Source of the DNA: Chytriomyces cf. hyalinus JEL632
Taxonomy: Eukaryota; Chytridiomycota; Chytridiomycetes; Chytridiales; Chytriomycetaceae
DNA length: 64,000 nt
Reading direction: 5' to 3'
Assembly: GCA_025435555.1 (NCBI GenBank)
Contig: JAIWWG010000044.1
Coordinates: 62,001 to 126,000 of the forward strand
Shown: in pieces, positions 1-12,664 of the stretch
Layout: each line of letters opens with the position of its first letter
Position numbering within the stretch: position 1 is the stretch's first letter
The notes under the pieces: model-generated
What the model saw: the letters and a program-made list of their open reading frames with translations, nothing else
The model's database searches: none
What the model was told of the DNA's origin: nothing
Translations under genes and position numbers: made by a program

Positions 1-2
1 GA

Positions 3-1031
3 ACGAGACCTGTTTTCGATACCATCAATCCGGTATGGGACGAAACTTTTTCGACGTTGCTGCCGCCAGTGTCGCACCTGGATGTGTTTCTATACTCAAA
101 GAACTTGATTTCGAGCAACGAACTCTGCGGAAAAACTCTCATTGACTTGAGCGGACGGTTGTCCCGTCTCCGTCAAAAACTCGGCGACCATCACACACAC
201 GACGTGTATATTGAGTTTGCGCCGCAGGGACGTGGGCTTGTGCGCATGACGCTGGAAGGGGAGCAGGAGGATGTGGACTACTGGTTCCGAAAGTCGCGCG
301 AACGGCTCAAGCGTACGCAGAACGATCTGCTACGGGCGCTGACTACACGCGTCAGCCCGTATCTCAGAGAGACGATTGTCAGAGTGATTAAAGAGCACGA
401 GTCTGTTGCCCTTAACCGGGGTTTCTTGCAAACTGCGCTGGGAACGGGATCCGTGCAGTACTCGAACCAGACAGCCGCTGGCGTCGCAATCGACAAGCCT
501 GTCACTCCCGCTGAGGCCGACTCTGCCATGAGTCCAGTCACTGAATATCTCAACAAGAATTTGGAGCTGCTATGCGCAAATTTGAGTCCGTCTATGGCAC
601 ACGAAGTCATCAAGAGACTTTGGGAAGAAGTCTTGCTGGATGTGGAGTATGTCTTGATTCCGCCCTTGTTTGGCCAGATTGAGAGTTCAAGGCGATACCT
701 GAACAAGCGACAAGTTAGCATGTGTGGATGGGCGCTAAGCGTGTTGCGCTCCTTTTTTCACGCGGATGGGGAAGCCTTGGGTCTTGCATACAAGATTTTA
801 GACAGCCGAAAGTATTTGGAGCTGACCACCCTCATGAGCGTGTATTTCAACGAGGTGCCCCGTATTAAGCGAGAGTACGAGTTGAGTACAAGTGTGAATG
901 GACGGCCCAAGGAGATGTTGATGCGACTAGTTCGGTTGCGGGCCGAGAAGCAGGAGGAGTTGACGCCAGCTGAGCGTGACGGGTTGCGAAAGTGGGTTGA
1001 TGTTGAGTTGTCTCGACGGAAGGAGCGGTGA
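3..1031 (+). CDS. C2/Munc13-like (MUN/MHD2) protein, 3' end only
   Basis: The reading frame is open from base 3, so the gene starts outside the window. The first residues contain NPVWDETF, the typical end of a C2 lipid-binding domain, followed by about 320 mostly helical residues with Arg/Leu-rich segments (for example WFRKSRERLKR and a later SRRYLNKRQVS). A C2 domain followed by such a helical C-terminus resembles the fungal Munc13/Ync13-type proteins that act at the plasma membrane in exocytosis and endocytosis. The C2 motif is seen; the MUN/MHD2 assignment is a family-level judgement. A stop (TGA) at 1029-1031 ends the gene, 164 bp before seipin on the same strand. Confidence 0.6.
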   Translation, partial: TRPVFDTINPVWDETFSTLLPPVSHLDVFLYSKNLISSNELCGKTLIDLSGRLSRLRQKLGDHHTHDVYIEFAPQGRGLVRMTLEGEQEDVDYWFRKSRERLKRTQNDLLRALTTRVSPYLRETIVRVIKEHESVALNRGFLQTALGTGSVQYSNQTAAGVAIDKPVTPAEADSAMSPVTEYLNKNLELLCANLSPSMAHEVIKRLWEEVLLDVEYVLIPPLFGQIESSRRYLNKRQVSMCGWALSVLRSFFHADGEALGLAYKILDSRKYLELTTLMSVYFNEVPRIKREYELSTSVNGRPKEMLMRLVRLRAEKQEELTPAERDGLRKWVDVELSRRKER

Positions 1032-1195
1032 AGACGCACGCGACGCACGCGTACGATGAATGCTGTATGAGTTTACCAGTACTATTGTTTACAACTATTA
1101 TTCTTGAATGTCATGTTGAGTAAAGACCTGGCTGAGACCCCACGTGCGTATATTTACAGATTAAATAAAGTAGTTGACGCAAAGTAAAAGCACAA

Positions 1196-3044
1196 ATGGA
1201 CTCGCTCGCAGCTGCAGTTACAGACAACCTTGTGACGAGCGCAGGGACGCGGCTGATCCAAGCGACCCTTCCACCGCATGTGCAGCAGCGTATCGCATCC
1301 CGCCTTGCTCCGCCCCTCGAGAGCGTGAGCACACAGCTGGCCGACATTGATGCAGACATGCTTCCACCCATCGACTTTGACATTGTAATTCTTCTTTCTT
1401 TCACCTTTGATGCATTCATTGGGTTGCGAGTGGCGGGCCAGTGTCTTGACTGACATGTCCTCCCTCCATCAACACACACGCACAGCCCACGAACTACTCT
1501 CAAGCTCGTCTGCTACTGCAACACAAAGTGATGCGTCCATCTAGACTCGCTTTCCGCAAAGTCGTCTTCGATCTTGGCGCTTGGGTAAAGCGAGCTTGGC
1601 TGCATGTTTCACCCAAGTTTCACTTAACGTTTCATGCTTCTTTAAAAGGTCACATCCGATGCGACGCAGCAGTCAGCACTGGGAACAGTTGTCTTTACAG
1701 TCCTGACAGTTTTGCTGTTTCTTCTGTCTGCCGTCACGTACGCCGTCTTCTATGCTGCATACATGCCCAATGACATTACGAGGGTGCCAGCGTACCTTAC
1801 CTTCCAGGATCCAATGGCGTTCGCTGTGAATGGAATGAAGTTCCCAGAGGCTGTTGGTGCGTGTGGTTTGTCTTGGACTGTTGGTTGCGGCGAAATTTAA
1901 TCAAGCAAACCACATCCCTTTCTCTTTACAGTTGATTTCACGAGCAAGAACGTTCTTCCCGAGGTACAAATACATCAGCTTCGATATATACAGATCCATC
2001 TGATCCCAATGTCGCATCTATTCTAGAACACGCTTCGTCCCGACCAACACTACACCATCGGCGTTGAGCTGCGAGTTCCTGACGCCCCTTCCAACTATGA
2101 ACCAGGAAACTTTATGATCTCATTGAACTTGACTGCCGCTGCCGCACCCAAAAAGCAGGCCCCGATTCTGGCCTCATCAGTCCGTCCTGCACTCGTTGCC
2201 TACAAATCACCTTTGTTTAGAATTATGGAAACGTTGTACCGTTCAGTGTCTCTTTTGAGCGGATGGACGACGGAAGGCCAGAGTATTCGAATTCTTATGA
2301 TTGACAACTATGTCGAACGCGAGGTTTGTCTGATGCTGTGTCTCGTTACTTTCTTTCAATAACTGTGTTGCCGAAACAAACCAGGATATGTCCCTGCATA
2401 TGGCCTCATTGAAAATACACACTACCGCCATACAAATCCAGGCATGCTATGTCACCCTTGCGGCCCACTTCCAAGGTCTTCGTCACTTTATGTACAACTG
2501 GTTCTACACCACAGCTCTGCTTTTCATTATCTTTTTCATGTTCTGGTACGCTGTTCTCGGACTGCTTCTCTGGAGAATGTTTGTGTCATGGTTCGAAGCG
2601 AAAGCAAACCAGCGCCGAATGCGAAAAGTCACGAAAAAGCGCGTTAATGCCGAAACCGGTGACGAAGAGGAATACGAAAGCGAAGAAGAAGTTTTCAGCG
2701 ATGACGAGGAAGTGAACGATTCGGACATGCTGACGCGTGTTCATGTTGATTTGGGAAAAGTGCTGAAGACTACGAGCACAGCTGTGGCGGATGCAGCAAG
2801 ATCGGGAGCAGCAGCTGCAAACAAAGTGGCAAATTCTCCAATGAGCCCTGTGTCACCCGGTGATGCTCCAACTCGTCCAACATTGTCAAGTGCCCCTCCT
2901 CCGTTGAGGCAACGGAAAGTGTTCAAAATGGACTCGTTAGATGAGGGCACCCCTGTTGGAGATGGTGAGGTTGGTTATGCGGTTGAGAGTTCTGGAACTG
3001 CATCTCCACGCTCTTCGTCTCTTCTTCGTGACAGCAACTTGTAG
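1196..3044 (+). CDS. SEI1: Seipin, lipid-droplet biogenesis protein
   Basis: Six exons (1196-1384, 1486-1527, 1649-1856, 1932-1963, 2027-2323, 2385-3044) join in frame to about 475 residues. A first membrane helix (VFTVLTVLLFLLSAVTY) is followed by a lumenal domain with the seipin pattern YTIGVELRVPDAPSNYEPGNFM, then a second helix (TALLFIIFFMFWYAVLGLLLW) and a long cytosolic acidic and Ser/Pro-rich tail. Seipin is an ER protein that forms rings at ER-lipid droplet contacts and controls triglyceride packaging. Both termini face the cytosol in the family. The acidic tail (EEYESEEEVFSDDEE) is longer than in budding yeast. Exon joins were chosen by phase; the second, 42 bp exon is the least certain. 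Confidence 0.88.
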
Positions 3045-3220
3045 AAGCTGTTTTTGCGACTTATCAGCCCCTTCGCTCACACTCATTTCGCGATTCGGAC
3101 ATGAAATGAAAGTGACTGTTTTATCGGTGCACTCTCGATTTCCAGTTGTCAATATTTATCGTCTGGATCGTAAAAAAGCTTGTGACAAGATTTATTTTTC
3201 TTTTTCATTGAAAGAGGAAC

Positions 3221-6200
3221 ATGCACCGCATCGCAATCGCAGCCAGCCGAACATCTGTGCGGACACCACGCAGCATGGCCCATGCCCAGTCACGGCATTC
3301 GATACCGGCATGCTGCTTTGGAAATGTGCGAAGGATGGGGACGGGCCAATCACCCTTGGACGAATGGAGCTCTTTAGTAGATGCAAGCAAGTCTGGCATC
3401 GCAAACAATACACCTTCCGTCAAACCTTCAGATGTGGTTGCTGAGTTTGACGCGCTGTTTGCTTCCCAGCGTACCTCAACACAGTCCAGCAAACAGGTAA
3501 AGGCCGAGGAACAAGCTCCAGCCCAACCCCCGGTGGACCCTCTTGCCGCCGCCTTATTCCCTCGAACCGCATCTACCGCATCCACAGCACCCGTTAAACC
3601 AACAACCTTGCATGCTTCGCAATTCTCTTCAGCCATAGACCAGCATTCTCCTACAATCAAAACTACTGCAAACTCGATTGCGCCTCAAGATGCAGCGCAC
3701 TTTCTCAGCGAGCGGTTTGCTCTTATTTATGCCTGTTTGGCTACTGGGGATATTCGGAGGGCGGAGGTGCTCTTTAACCGAACCGTGCGAGTGTTTCAAA
3801 TGAGCTTTGGGCAAAGCGCAAATGGAGAATCTATTGGGGGTGGTTTCGTTCTTGAGCGAGGCATGGTGAATGCATTCGTGGAGGTGAGTTTTCTGTCTTA
3901 CCAGTCCATGTTTTTTTCAAAGGAGTCATTCTCAATGGCCCTTTAAAAACAAGGCACACCTGCACACGCAGCCGACCCCGAACTTTCAAAAAGCATTAGA
4001 ATGGCACGTCCGGGCAGTCAGAGAGTTTGCCCTGCCATACGATGTCAGCACGTACGCAGCTCTCATCCATCACACTTTGATTGTCTCAAACAACATGTCT
4101 GCCGCAACAAAGCTTGTGCTCGAAATGAAGAATATCGGAAAACTGGATCCGAGCGAATTGATGGGCGACCGTCGGTTTGTCGAGCCAGAAAATTTGGCGA
4201 CTCTTCGAGCGTTGCTTCGTGGAATTGATGCTAGTTTCATTGTTGGAAACGAAGATGATGGAAAAATTACGCAAATGGTGCTGGAAGCCTCCATGAGATC
4301 CAACATTCAATCGAATGCTTCTGTTGGATCAAATTCACTTGGACCGAATGACTCGCTTCTCTTGGCCGCTTTGAAGGACAATGCCGAATCGGGCGAAGAA
4401 ACTTTGCCTGTTACTTCTGTCGCTCCCACAGCGGAAGAACCAAAACTCTCTGACTTGCGCGAAACCAACTCAATGGGTGTGAAAATTCTGCGCAAAACTC
4501 TCGCCAATCTGTCGCATAATTTAAACGGATCAGTCAACATGACGGCGAAAACTTTCGAAGAGAAATTGAAACTGCAAATGGAGCTTGAGGAAAAGGCATT
4601 GAGCGCTGCCGCCGAAGAGATGCACGCCAGTCATGAGAAGTTGCCTGATAATTTGAAATCAATCCTTCAATTACCCGGCCGACACACTGTGGATTGGAAT
4701 CGAGAATTAGTGTCTGCAATTCGAAACGAAATTGCTGCGCTCGAAGCGGATACGGCAGATGCTGATCAACACGGGCACGTGCCGTTTTTGAAGCTGTTGA
4801 CGCCTGAGCAACTTTCTCGAATCACCATTACAGAGTTTCTGCGTATTGACCATAAATCAAATTCGAATGAACCTGGGGGTGGGGGTGTGGGGGAGGGTGG
4901 TACTGTCATTGTTGATAATGGTGCCTCGCAGGCGGTTGCGACTGTGAGTATCCTGTCCAGGATCGGGACCAGCATTGAAACAGAGCACAACTTGCAACAA
5001 CTCCAAAAAAAGAAGAATCAAAAGCTGGTTCGTCATCCATTTTTCTTGTGTTTTGAGTGATCTAACGGTTGCTCAAACAAAACAAAGATTGACACAAACG
5101 CTGGAATACACAGTCTTCACATGAATGGTCGATTGTTCAACGCAACGATGCGCAAAGTCATTACTAAACTGGCAGCCGAAGAAGCAGACAAGGATGCAAA
5201 AGACAATTGGATCCCAAAATGGCCCATCACGACAAAAGTTCGGGCCGGATCAGTGCTAGCCATTCTTTTAATGAGAATAGCCAAGGTTCAAGTTCCTCAC
5301 GCTGATTTGATGAATCCACTGAGGGATGTGTAAGTGTCCCCTCATATCCTTGATACCTCCTGCGTGATAAATTGACCCAATCACAATCTAGTATGATGGA
5401 GGAGCCCGCATTTCAGCACGGTTACGCCAGCATGAAGGGTCGCAAATTCGGAGTCATCAAAATGCACCCGCTCATTCTCGAACAAATGGCCCTTGATCCG
5501 ATTCATGTCCATCCGCGTCTGCTTCCCATGGTTGTCCCACCACGGCCCTGGCTCTCCCGAAACAGCGGTGGATACGTGAACTACAAATCAGATGTATTGC
5601 GTACTCGCAGCAACGAACATATGGCATACCTTGCGGCAGCGGACGAACGGCAGCATTTGAGCGGTGTATACGAGTCATTAGATGTACTCGGAAAAACTGC
5701 CTGGAGCGTGAACGAACGGGTGTACGAAGTTGTCAAGACGGTATGGAACTCTGGCGAGGCGCTTGCAGAGTTCCCGCCAGTGCTTGAAGATGAACTTGGC
5801 AGAAGATCCAGTCGATCAAGAAGGCCAGATGACTGGGAAACGATGACCCCTGAATCGAAAAAAGCTTGGGCTATTGAGCTGCAGAAACAAGAAGCAAGTC
5901 GGCGGAATAACTTTTCTCAAAGATGCGACATCAACTACAAGATCGAGATTGCACGATCGGTGAGTTCGTTTTGATTTTCTTTTGATACTGTCGCTCTGAA
6001 CGTCCAATTTCTATCAATATGCGATATTGCGATCAGTTTATTGGCCAGACTATCTACTTTCCACACAATATGGATTTCAGAGGTCGTGCATACCCCATGC
6101 CAGCGCATTTGAACCATATGGGAAATGATTTCTGCCGTGGGTTACTCATGTTTGATCAAAAGAAGCGGTTAGGTGCGAGAGGACTGAAATGGCTCAAGAT

Positions 6201-7976
6201 TCAGGTTGCAAACTTGATGGGTAACAACAAGTAAGGCAGTGTTGTTTGATTTAGCCTCTCATTTTATTATTTTACTAACTCCCTCTCTCGCAGGATTTCC
6301 TTTGACGCTCGCGCCAAATTTGCTGAGGACCACATTGAAGACATTATGGACTCGGCTGACAAACCCCTTGATGGCAAAAGATGGTGGCTGACAGCTGAAG
6401 ATCCATGGCAAATGCTTGCAACATGTTTTGAGCTTACGGACGCAATGAGGTCTCCAAGCCCAATCGAGTTCCTGTCTTGTATTCCAGTGCACCAAGATGG
6501 AACCTGCAACGGACTGCAGCACTACGCCGCTCTTGGAGGAGACAAGTTGGGAGCAGCTCAAGTAAACTTGATGCCATCGGAAAAGCCTGGTGATATTTGT
6601 GAGTGTTTGGGATATGCTTTCTTTCAAGTACACCAGAAAGCCTTTCTGACCCTAGTTGTAATGCTACAGATAGTGGAGTTGCCGACAGGGTATCTGCAGC
6701 AATCGACAAGCTTGCCGAAACAGGCTGCGAGCTGAGTCTTTTGATGAAGGGCAAAATCACGCGTAAGCTCGTGAAACAAACGGTCATGACAAACACGTAT
6801 GGAGTCACATTCATTGGCGCCAGAGACCAAGTCCGATCGCGTCTCAAGGAACAGCCCGAATTGTATCCATTCACGGATGAGCAAATCCAGAAATGCTCGC
6901 TGCACATTACTCATTTAATTTTTGACAGTCTTGGAGAACTGTTTTCCGGTGCACGGGCGCTGCAGAATTGGCTCAACTCGACTGCCTCCATGATTGCAAA
7001 GAGTATTCCTGCGGCCGCTATTCCCGAAATTCAGCTTGAAGATGCGGCGTTCTTGCACAAGATTGGATGCTTGCCGAGTGCTTTCACGGTTGCAAGGGCG
7101 CAGGTGAAAGAAACGGAATCAAAAGAACGATCACATGAAGACAGGTTGGATAAAAAGGTCGAAGAGGCCGAAGTAGTGTCGTCCATGGATGAAATGTATG
7201 ACTCGCTCATGGATGCCGTTCTCGACGATGAAGCCAAGTCGACTGAGATGAAAGAATATGACGAAGACTTGTTCGATTTTTCAGCGGATATGGAAGCTTC
7301 GGCAGAGGCCGAATCTGCGATTGCTGCCGTCAACTCGGCAGCGGCGGTTGCGAATTCCAAAAAGAAGGTTGACAAGATGGCAAGTGTCATCTGGACCACA
7401 CCGCTGGGACTACCGATCGTGCAACCATACCGTCAGCACAAAACTCGGTCAGTCAACACCATGCTTCAGACGGTGACGATTCGTGACAGCACAGCAGTGA
7501 CGCCCGTGAACCCAATGAAACAATCAACAGCATTCCCGCCCAACTTTATTCACTCTTTGGACGCAACACATATGATGCTGTCTGCAATTGCATGTAACCA
7601 GGCTGGAATTGATTTCGCCTCGGTACACGATTCTTACTGGACGCATGCATGCGATATTGACACCATGTCCTCGACGCTGCGAGACACGTTCGTGACTCTT
7701 CACTCAAAAGACATTATGAACAACTTACAGAAGGAGCTGCAAGAGCGCAATGCAACCCACAAGTACCCTGTGACTGTAGAAGTGTCGGACCCAGAGATGC
7801 TGCAGAAATGGTCACAGCATTTAACTGATACCGGCCGAGCAGCAACGGCACAACGGACGAAGAAGGCGGCAAAGAAAAAGATTCTGACGTGGGTCGATCT
7901 GGCGATCCCTCCGCTACCTGCGAAGGGTGATTTTGATTTGAATCTTGTGAAGCAGAGTCCGTACTTTTTCCACTGA
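3221..7976 (+). CDS. RPO41: Mitochondrial DNA-directed RNA polymerase
   Basis: Seven exons (3221-3883, 3954-5027, 5088-5329, 5392-5959, 6037-6230, 6294-6598, 6670-7976) keep frame and give about 1450 residues. The N-terminus is Arg/Ser-rich and suits a mitochondrial presequence; a PPR-like stretch follows ([22 protein letters not shown]). The C-terminal half is a T7-type single-subunit polymerase: [13 protein letters not shown], catalytic Asp in [16 protein letters not shown], the Lys/Tyr finger motif ([10 protein letters not shown]), the second catalytic Asp in VHDSYWTHA, and the aromatic C-terminus SPYFFH. It transcribes mitochondrial DNA and makes replication primers. An acidic insert of roughly 95 residues sits between the fingers helix and [10 protein letters not shown] (about 7090-7383). 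It is the largest gene in the first half of the window. Confidence 0.95.
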
Positions 7977-8240
7977 GTAAAATGCTCGGTTTATTTTTTC
8001 TCCGTTACGAGCATGAGGAGAGTTTATTATTGGATGAAGGCTTCCCATTAGGAAGCATGTTACGAAGAATAAGACGTATTATAATGAGTGTGTGTTTTTT
8101 GTATGAATGACGATATGCGGGAATGCTTGTGGATGTGCATGTGTCTGTATCGTTGCGAAAAGCGTTCCCAGTTGGACGAGTTTTTGCATTTGTAGCTTTG
8201 AATCGGTCGGTTACAGGTCACCTGTGTCAGATCGAGCGCG

Positions 8241-9090
8241 TTGTTTTTGGTGGGATGGTATTTGTTTGACAATTTCAGCAAAACAAAGGTATTTGCCGCA
8301 TCTGAAAGTACATATAAACCAGAAGATACGGACAAACCATCCGTGGAAGTACTGCGATCGATTCTGATGCGAGCACAGATAGACGGTGGCTTGGCCCAGT
8401 TTGCGGGGGCGTGTCGCAAATTTGCGCTGGTTCTGGACGCTACCTTTGCACTGGCACATCTAAGACACCGCTTCCAGCTACCTACCGATGGCCCTTGCTT
8501 CGGCAGTTGCGCATAGAGAAGTGAATTGCGTTGAAGCCCTTCTCAACGATCCGCTTCAAAGGGTAACTCGCGCGGGGATGGACCAAGCAATGTGGATGTC
8601 CTGCGTTGAAGGATCGTATTGCATAACGGAAGTCTTGATCAAGCATGGCATATCACGTAGAGCCTTGAACACTGGGCAGAATGCCACTGTTTCAAGCGGT
8701 TCGTCCGTGTTGGTGGCACTTCTTTTCCATGCCACGACAACAACGCGTGTTTAAAACCAGCATTGCCTACAACAGCAACCAAGAAGTAGCTCGGCTTTTG
8801 CTTTCGGACAAACGTCTTTCAATTGCCGCTGATAACTACGCGGTCGTTCGGACGGCGTTGACAACAAGAAAACAAGTCATTCGATACTCTCTTGGGAAGA
8901 TGCAGAGGCTCTACGATTCATGGCCGCATTCTCGAATGAAGCTGGAGCGTAGGATTCTCGCAGATCGATCTTTGGCAGGATCATAATGCATTGTGAAGGT
9001 TTTGACAACAGGCCGCTCAGCCATCGATGAAGCTGCTGAAGTGGAGCAAAGCAAATACTTTTGTGAAGGAAAGAAGGCGCTTTTACTTTC
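8241..9090 (+). pseudogene. Ankyrin-repeat protein relic
   Basis: Ankyrin-like segments occur in at least two reading frames: AHREVNCVEALLNDP near 8510, and NQEVARLLLSDKR followed by ADNYAVVRTA near 8780-8850. Chytrid genomes carry many ankyrin proteins with the pattern GHxEVVRLLLxDxRVDPSADDNYAIRxA, and these fragments match that consensus loosely. No single frame joins them and no convincing introns bridge the breaks, so I read this as a decayed gene. The exact edges are uncertain. It lies between RPO41 and tRNA-Arg. Confidence 0.5.
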
Positions 9091-9274
9091 GAAATAAATC
9101 GGCTTCCTTGAAGATGACATCACGCATCCACAAAAGCCAAAGGAGGACAGCGACGGTTGGTATGCGCTTGGTCTCCCGCCCTAAAATGTATTTGAGCGAT
9201 GAGATACTTTTGATGAAGGTTTCTAACATGTAGTTTAAAACGTTGATATTGTCTCAAAATTTACAGAATATCAC

Positions 9275-9347
9275 GGGCGTATGGCAAAATGGTTACCGCG
9301 TCTGACTACGAATCAGGAGATTCCAGGTTCAACCCCTGGTACGCTCG
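9275..9347 (+). tRNA. tRNA-Arg (anticodon ACG)
   Basis: A 73-nt cloverleaf can be drawn by hand. The acceptor arm GGGCGTA pairs with TACGCTC and leaves discriminator G. The anticodon stem TCTGA/TCAGG encloses the loop CTACGAA, giving anticodon ACG. The T arm is CCAGG-TTCAACC-CCTGG. A run of six T (9349-9354) directly follows and serves as a Pol III terminator. There is no intron. Confidence 0.93.
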
Positions 9348-9698
9348 GTTTTTTCTTCCCTGCCGTACATAGAATGATGAAGAGAACCAACCACACGCTG
9401 CCATCGATCAAAACGAAAGACAATACTCTTCCTTGGTAAACAAGCGGTCATTGACATTTATTTAAATAGGCTTCAATATGGTATCAAAATTAACGTATAA
9501 GGTCACTTTAAATAGTAGCTGCTGCAGTTGTGTAGGTTCGGCGCATGCAGCGAAACACGGGGCAACCAAAGTGGCGCGTGTGTGTGATATTTACCGTCCA
9601 CGGTGGCCAACCAACAGTGAAGACTTGGGGTCAGCAGATTCATGGAAGGTTCGAGAGAGCCCTTCTCCAAATAGAAGATACAGAGTGCTGTTTCACAC
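9348..9698. other. Intergenic stretch, no gene seen
   Basis: After the T run that ends tRNA-Arg, about 350 bases hold only short ORFs without recognisable motifs. It separates the tRNA from the 3' end of the small minus-strand ORF. Confidence 0.5.
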
Positions 9699-10013
9699 TT
9701 AAGTCGACGATGGCAGAATGGGGATTCGACCGTAGTCCAGGGTGGGTCCATTGGGCCCGACTTCAAAGTAACAGCTCATGCGTTGCTCTTCCTGTCTTCG
9801 CCGCTTCTCTGCCGCTTGTTGTTTGCGTTTCATGTCGGATTCGACGGTATTGCTGGCAGTAGATGACGGCTTTGTTTCGGGGGTTGCAGTTGGAGTTGGA
9901 TGGACACTACGGCGTGCTTTGGTTCGCGCGGAATGAGTGGTGGGCGCCGGTGTGTCTGGACAGGGGATGAAGACCCACAGGCCCTTTGTCTCATTCTGGT
10001 GGTTGTTTTGCAT
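9699..10013 (-). CDS. Small hypothetical protein with WVFIP motif and basic helix
   Basis: A 104-residue frame starts at an ATG at 10013 (MQNNHQNETKGLWVFIP). A Pro/Thr/Ser-rich middle is followed by a charged helix (KRKQQAAEKRRRQEEQRM) and a short C-terminus (EVGPNGPTLDYGRIPILP). I do not recognise the family. The short segment G-x-WVFIP recurs at the start of the His/Met-rich protein at 40881 (RGQWVFIPDF), which hints at a shared short motif. A longer frame exists upstream, but this ATG is a natural start. The gene may be spurious. Confidence 0.4.
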   Translation of the reverse strand: MQNNHQNETKGLWVFIPCPDTPAPTTHSARTKARRSVHPTPTATPETKPSSTASNTVESDMKRKQQAAEKRRRQEEQRMSCYFEVGPNGPTLDYGRIPILPSST

Positions 10014-10172
10014 CGTTTTTGCTGGGTTGAATCGATGGTGTGCACAAGGGCACAAAGCGTGGGTATTTATTCGAAACTGACCCACGAATTGCTTGCTTGG
10101 AAGGAAATTTGACTCTCCATGATTTCGCCCAGACTCATTTAAATACAAACGGTTACTAAATACTGAGTTTAT

Positions 10173-10951
10173 TCAAAGACCTGCGAGCAAATCTTCGTCG
10201 TCGTCCGAGTCTGCGACAGGTCGTCGTGTGATCTAGATCGCGTACAGAGAGGGAGAGTGAGACAGAGACAACGCGAGAGAAAGCCTTGAAACTACACAAC
10301 GCACCTTGATCTTCGATTCCACCTTCGCAGCTTGCTGCTCATTCAGTTGCTCCAGCAGGTCAATCAGCATATTCTCGTTAATCTTCCCGCGCAATTGCCC
10401 GCTTTGTGCCTATCGTAAGGAGTTGTTCTGTGTCAGGTCCCAGAGTACAACTTGCTCCATAAAGAAGAGAAGAAACCATTCGAATCAAGAGATCTTCGAC
10501 AGCTCGCGCCTTTTCAGGTTTGACGATGGAAATACGAGCCACTGAATGTCCAGGAATAAGGAGACAACATTGGCAAGCACGCACAACGAACTTTACTTAC
10601 GCCGTTCCCTCGCACTGTTGTCCAGCAGTTGGATGAGCTTTCAGAAAAGTTTGAGAATGAGTCTTTCCTCCTTTCGTGCGAGCAATCAAAAAGCAAGCAC
10701 ACGCACCATTGTTCTGCGCATCTCGTCCATCTGGCTGTTATTAGAAAAGTAGCGGTTTGAGTGCATGAGCCGCATTCTGGATCCCACAACAGGCTCTCTC
10801 ACGCAAGTTTCTCGGCATCTTCTTTGCCCGATTTCGAAGGAGTCAGTCCCGCGGGAAGAGCCGTATTGGCACCTCCCGCCCCGCCCGTGCCTCTCATTTC
10901 CGCCATTCGTTTCGCCCGAATCGCGGCCAAGTCATCGTCGCCAGCGTCCAT
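10173..10951 (-). CDS. PDCD5: PDCD5/TFAR19 family DNA- or chaperone-binding protein
   Basis: Six small exons join to about 147 residues: an N-terminus with the family's acidic start and (AIRAKRMAEMRG), then LIQLLDNSARERLARISIVKPEK-ARAVEDLLIRM, a helical segment, and the acidic tail ADSDDDEDLL. This is the PDCD5 pattern ([30 protein letters not shown] in animals). Members bind the TRiC/CCT chaperonin, and in archaea DNA; human PDCD5 also stabilises TIP60. Each intron has GT-AG ends and preserved phase, for example GTAAGT after NSARER. The gene stands tail to head with LST8 on the same strand. Confidence 0.92.
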
Positions 10952-11080
10952 TTCGTATTTTTATGGTTCAGGAATTTGAGCATTTCCACCCTTTTGGAAC
11001 TGCCATCTCAGCTGGATAACAAGAGGGGAGGCTTTATTTACACAATCTCTCTTCTGCGTTGTCCTGATTCTTCTTCTGTT

Positions 11081-12600
11081 TTAAATGGAAATATCATGCA
11101 AAGCAACGCACACGACTGGCTTCTGATGTCCGTTGTAGTGACGGATGGTTTCAGAGTTGGACAAGTCCCATAGGCGCGCGCTGTTGTCCGATGAGCCTGA
11201 TCGTTATGTGAGATTGTTATTGTCAATATGCAGATACCCTCTGAGCTCTTCACATATTTTGCTCACCAGTAACGAGGTATGCCGAATCCGCAGAAAATGC
11301 AACATCCCAGACCCTTTTCGAATAAAGAAAGAACCGAGTCAGTTGCAATTCGAAACACTGAAAAAACAGCTAAAGCGGTTAAACCAGCGTTGATGACCCT
11401 TTAACGTTTTTTCAAGTTCAAAGCCGTGGTCGATGGAAGACCAGATTTTCACAGTATGGTCAGCAGAGCTAACAGGGAACAAAATGTCGTCAAAAGGTGA
11501 TGGCAGAAAAGGTTATTTCAGATGAGTTTGTCTATGTCCGCAAAACCGGGGAAATATAGGTACCATGTTGCTAGTGAACGCGTATCAGGACTCAGAAGAC
11601 ATTTCGTGATATAGGTCTTATGCGCTTGAACTTGCTTCACTGCCTCTAAGTCCGTGAAATCACCCTTGTTCTTGGTCCTCCATACATACACATTTCCCTG
11701 CGACGAGTAAACCCATGAATTTGAAACGGAATTCGCCATTCAGGAAAAACTTGGCTTACCTTGTTATTTCCAGCCACCAAGATACTCCCATCAATCGCCA
11801 TGCTAACACTTCTCACAGGGACATCTTCCTCCGGTACGAGTTCGTGTGTGCATCTGTTTTCTCCCAAATCCCAAACTTTAATGGTCCCGTTTTGATCGCA
11901 AGACACAAGTTCGCCTTGATTTGGATGAATAATCACGTCAGTCACAGGAGCTTTGAGTTGATAATCGCGCTGCACGTTTGGAGATCTGAATTGACGCTTG
12001 TGTTAGCAATGCACTTGAAAAATGCGTGACGGAGAGAGTTCGGGCGGGCGCTGCCAGAATACAAAAATCGAACCGGATGTCCCAAATTTTGATTGATCCG
12101 TCTTCACTTCCAGTCACGATCCAGCGACCTGCCGATTGAAATCCGAGGGCCGTCACGTTCGCGGTGTGACCTTCGAATGAGGTAATCTTTGAAAAATGTT
12201 TGAAGTGTTGGGTATGTGAGTGAGGTGCCACTGCGAAACTTGGTTCAGGTGAAAGGAGAGAGAGGCCAAACCGGATTCCCGTTGTTGGTCTGCGCATCGT
12301 ACAGCCGCACATGCGGGTTTCCTGATTCGAAAGTTGAATATCGGAAGAGTACTCAACAAGCGCAATTGAAAAACTCACCCGCTGCTGCCAGAAATCGCTT
12401 GTCCGGCGAGATTGCAATACGGTTGACTTGCTGTAAATGTGTACTCGCCATTAGCTGCTTCGGTGCGGGTTGGCATGGATTGCTGTCGCTACCGAGTCGG
12501 TGTGCTGGATTGTGCGCACACAGATGCCGGAAAGGGCTTCCCAGAAACGGATCGTGTGGTCGTAACCGGCGGTGGCGAGCAGAACTGACTGTTCAGCCAT
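11081..12600 (-). CDS. LST8: LST8, WD40 subunit of TORC1 and TORC2
   Basis: About nine short exons encode a seven-blade WD40 propeller of roughly 300 residues. The start [36 protein letters not shown] matches LST8 closely, as do [40 protein letters not shown] and the end [11 protein letters not shown]...[19 protein letters not shown]8 binds the TOR kinase domain and stabilises both TOR complexes. The stop codon is at 11081-11083. Some middle joins (around 11520-11560) were not fully resolved, but no break is evident. Confidence 0.92.
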
Positions 12601-12664
12601 GATGTGGGTTTATCCGAGGATGTTAAATATTTTACGCAATCATAAAACTTGAAACCTTCGGAAA

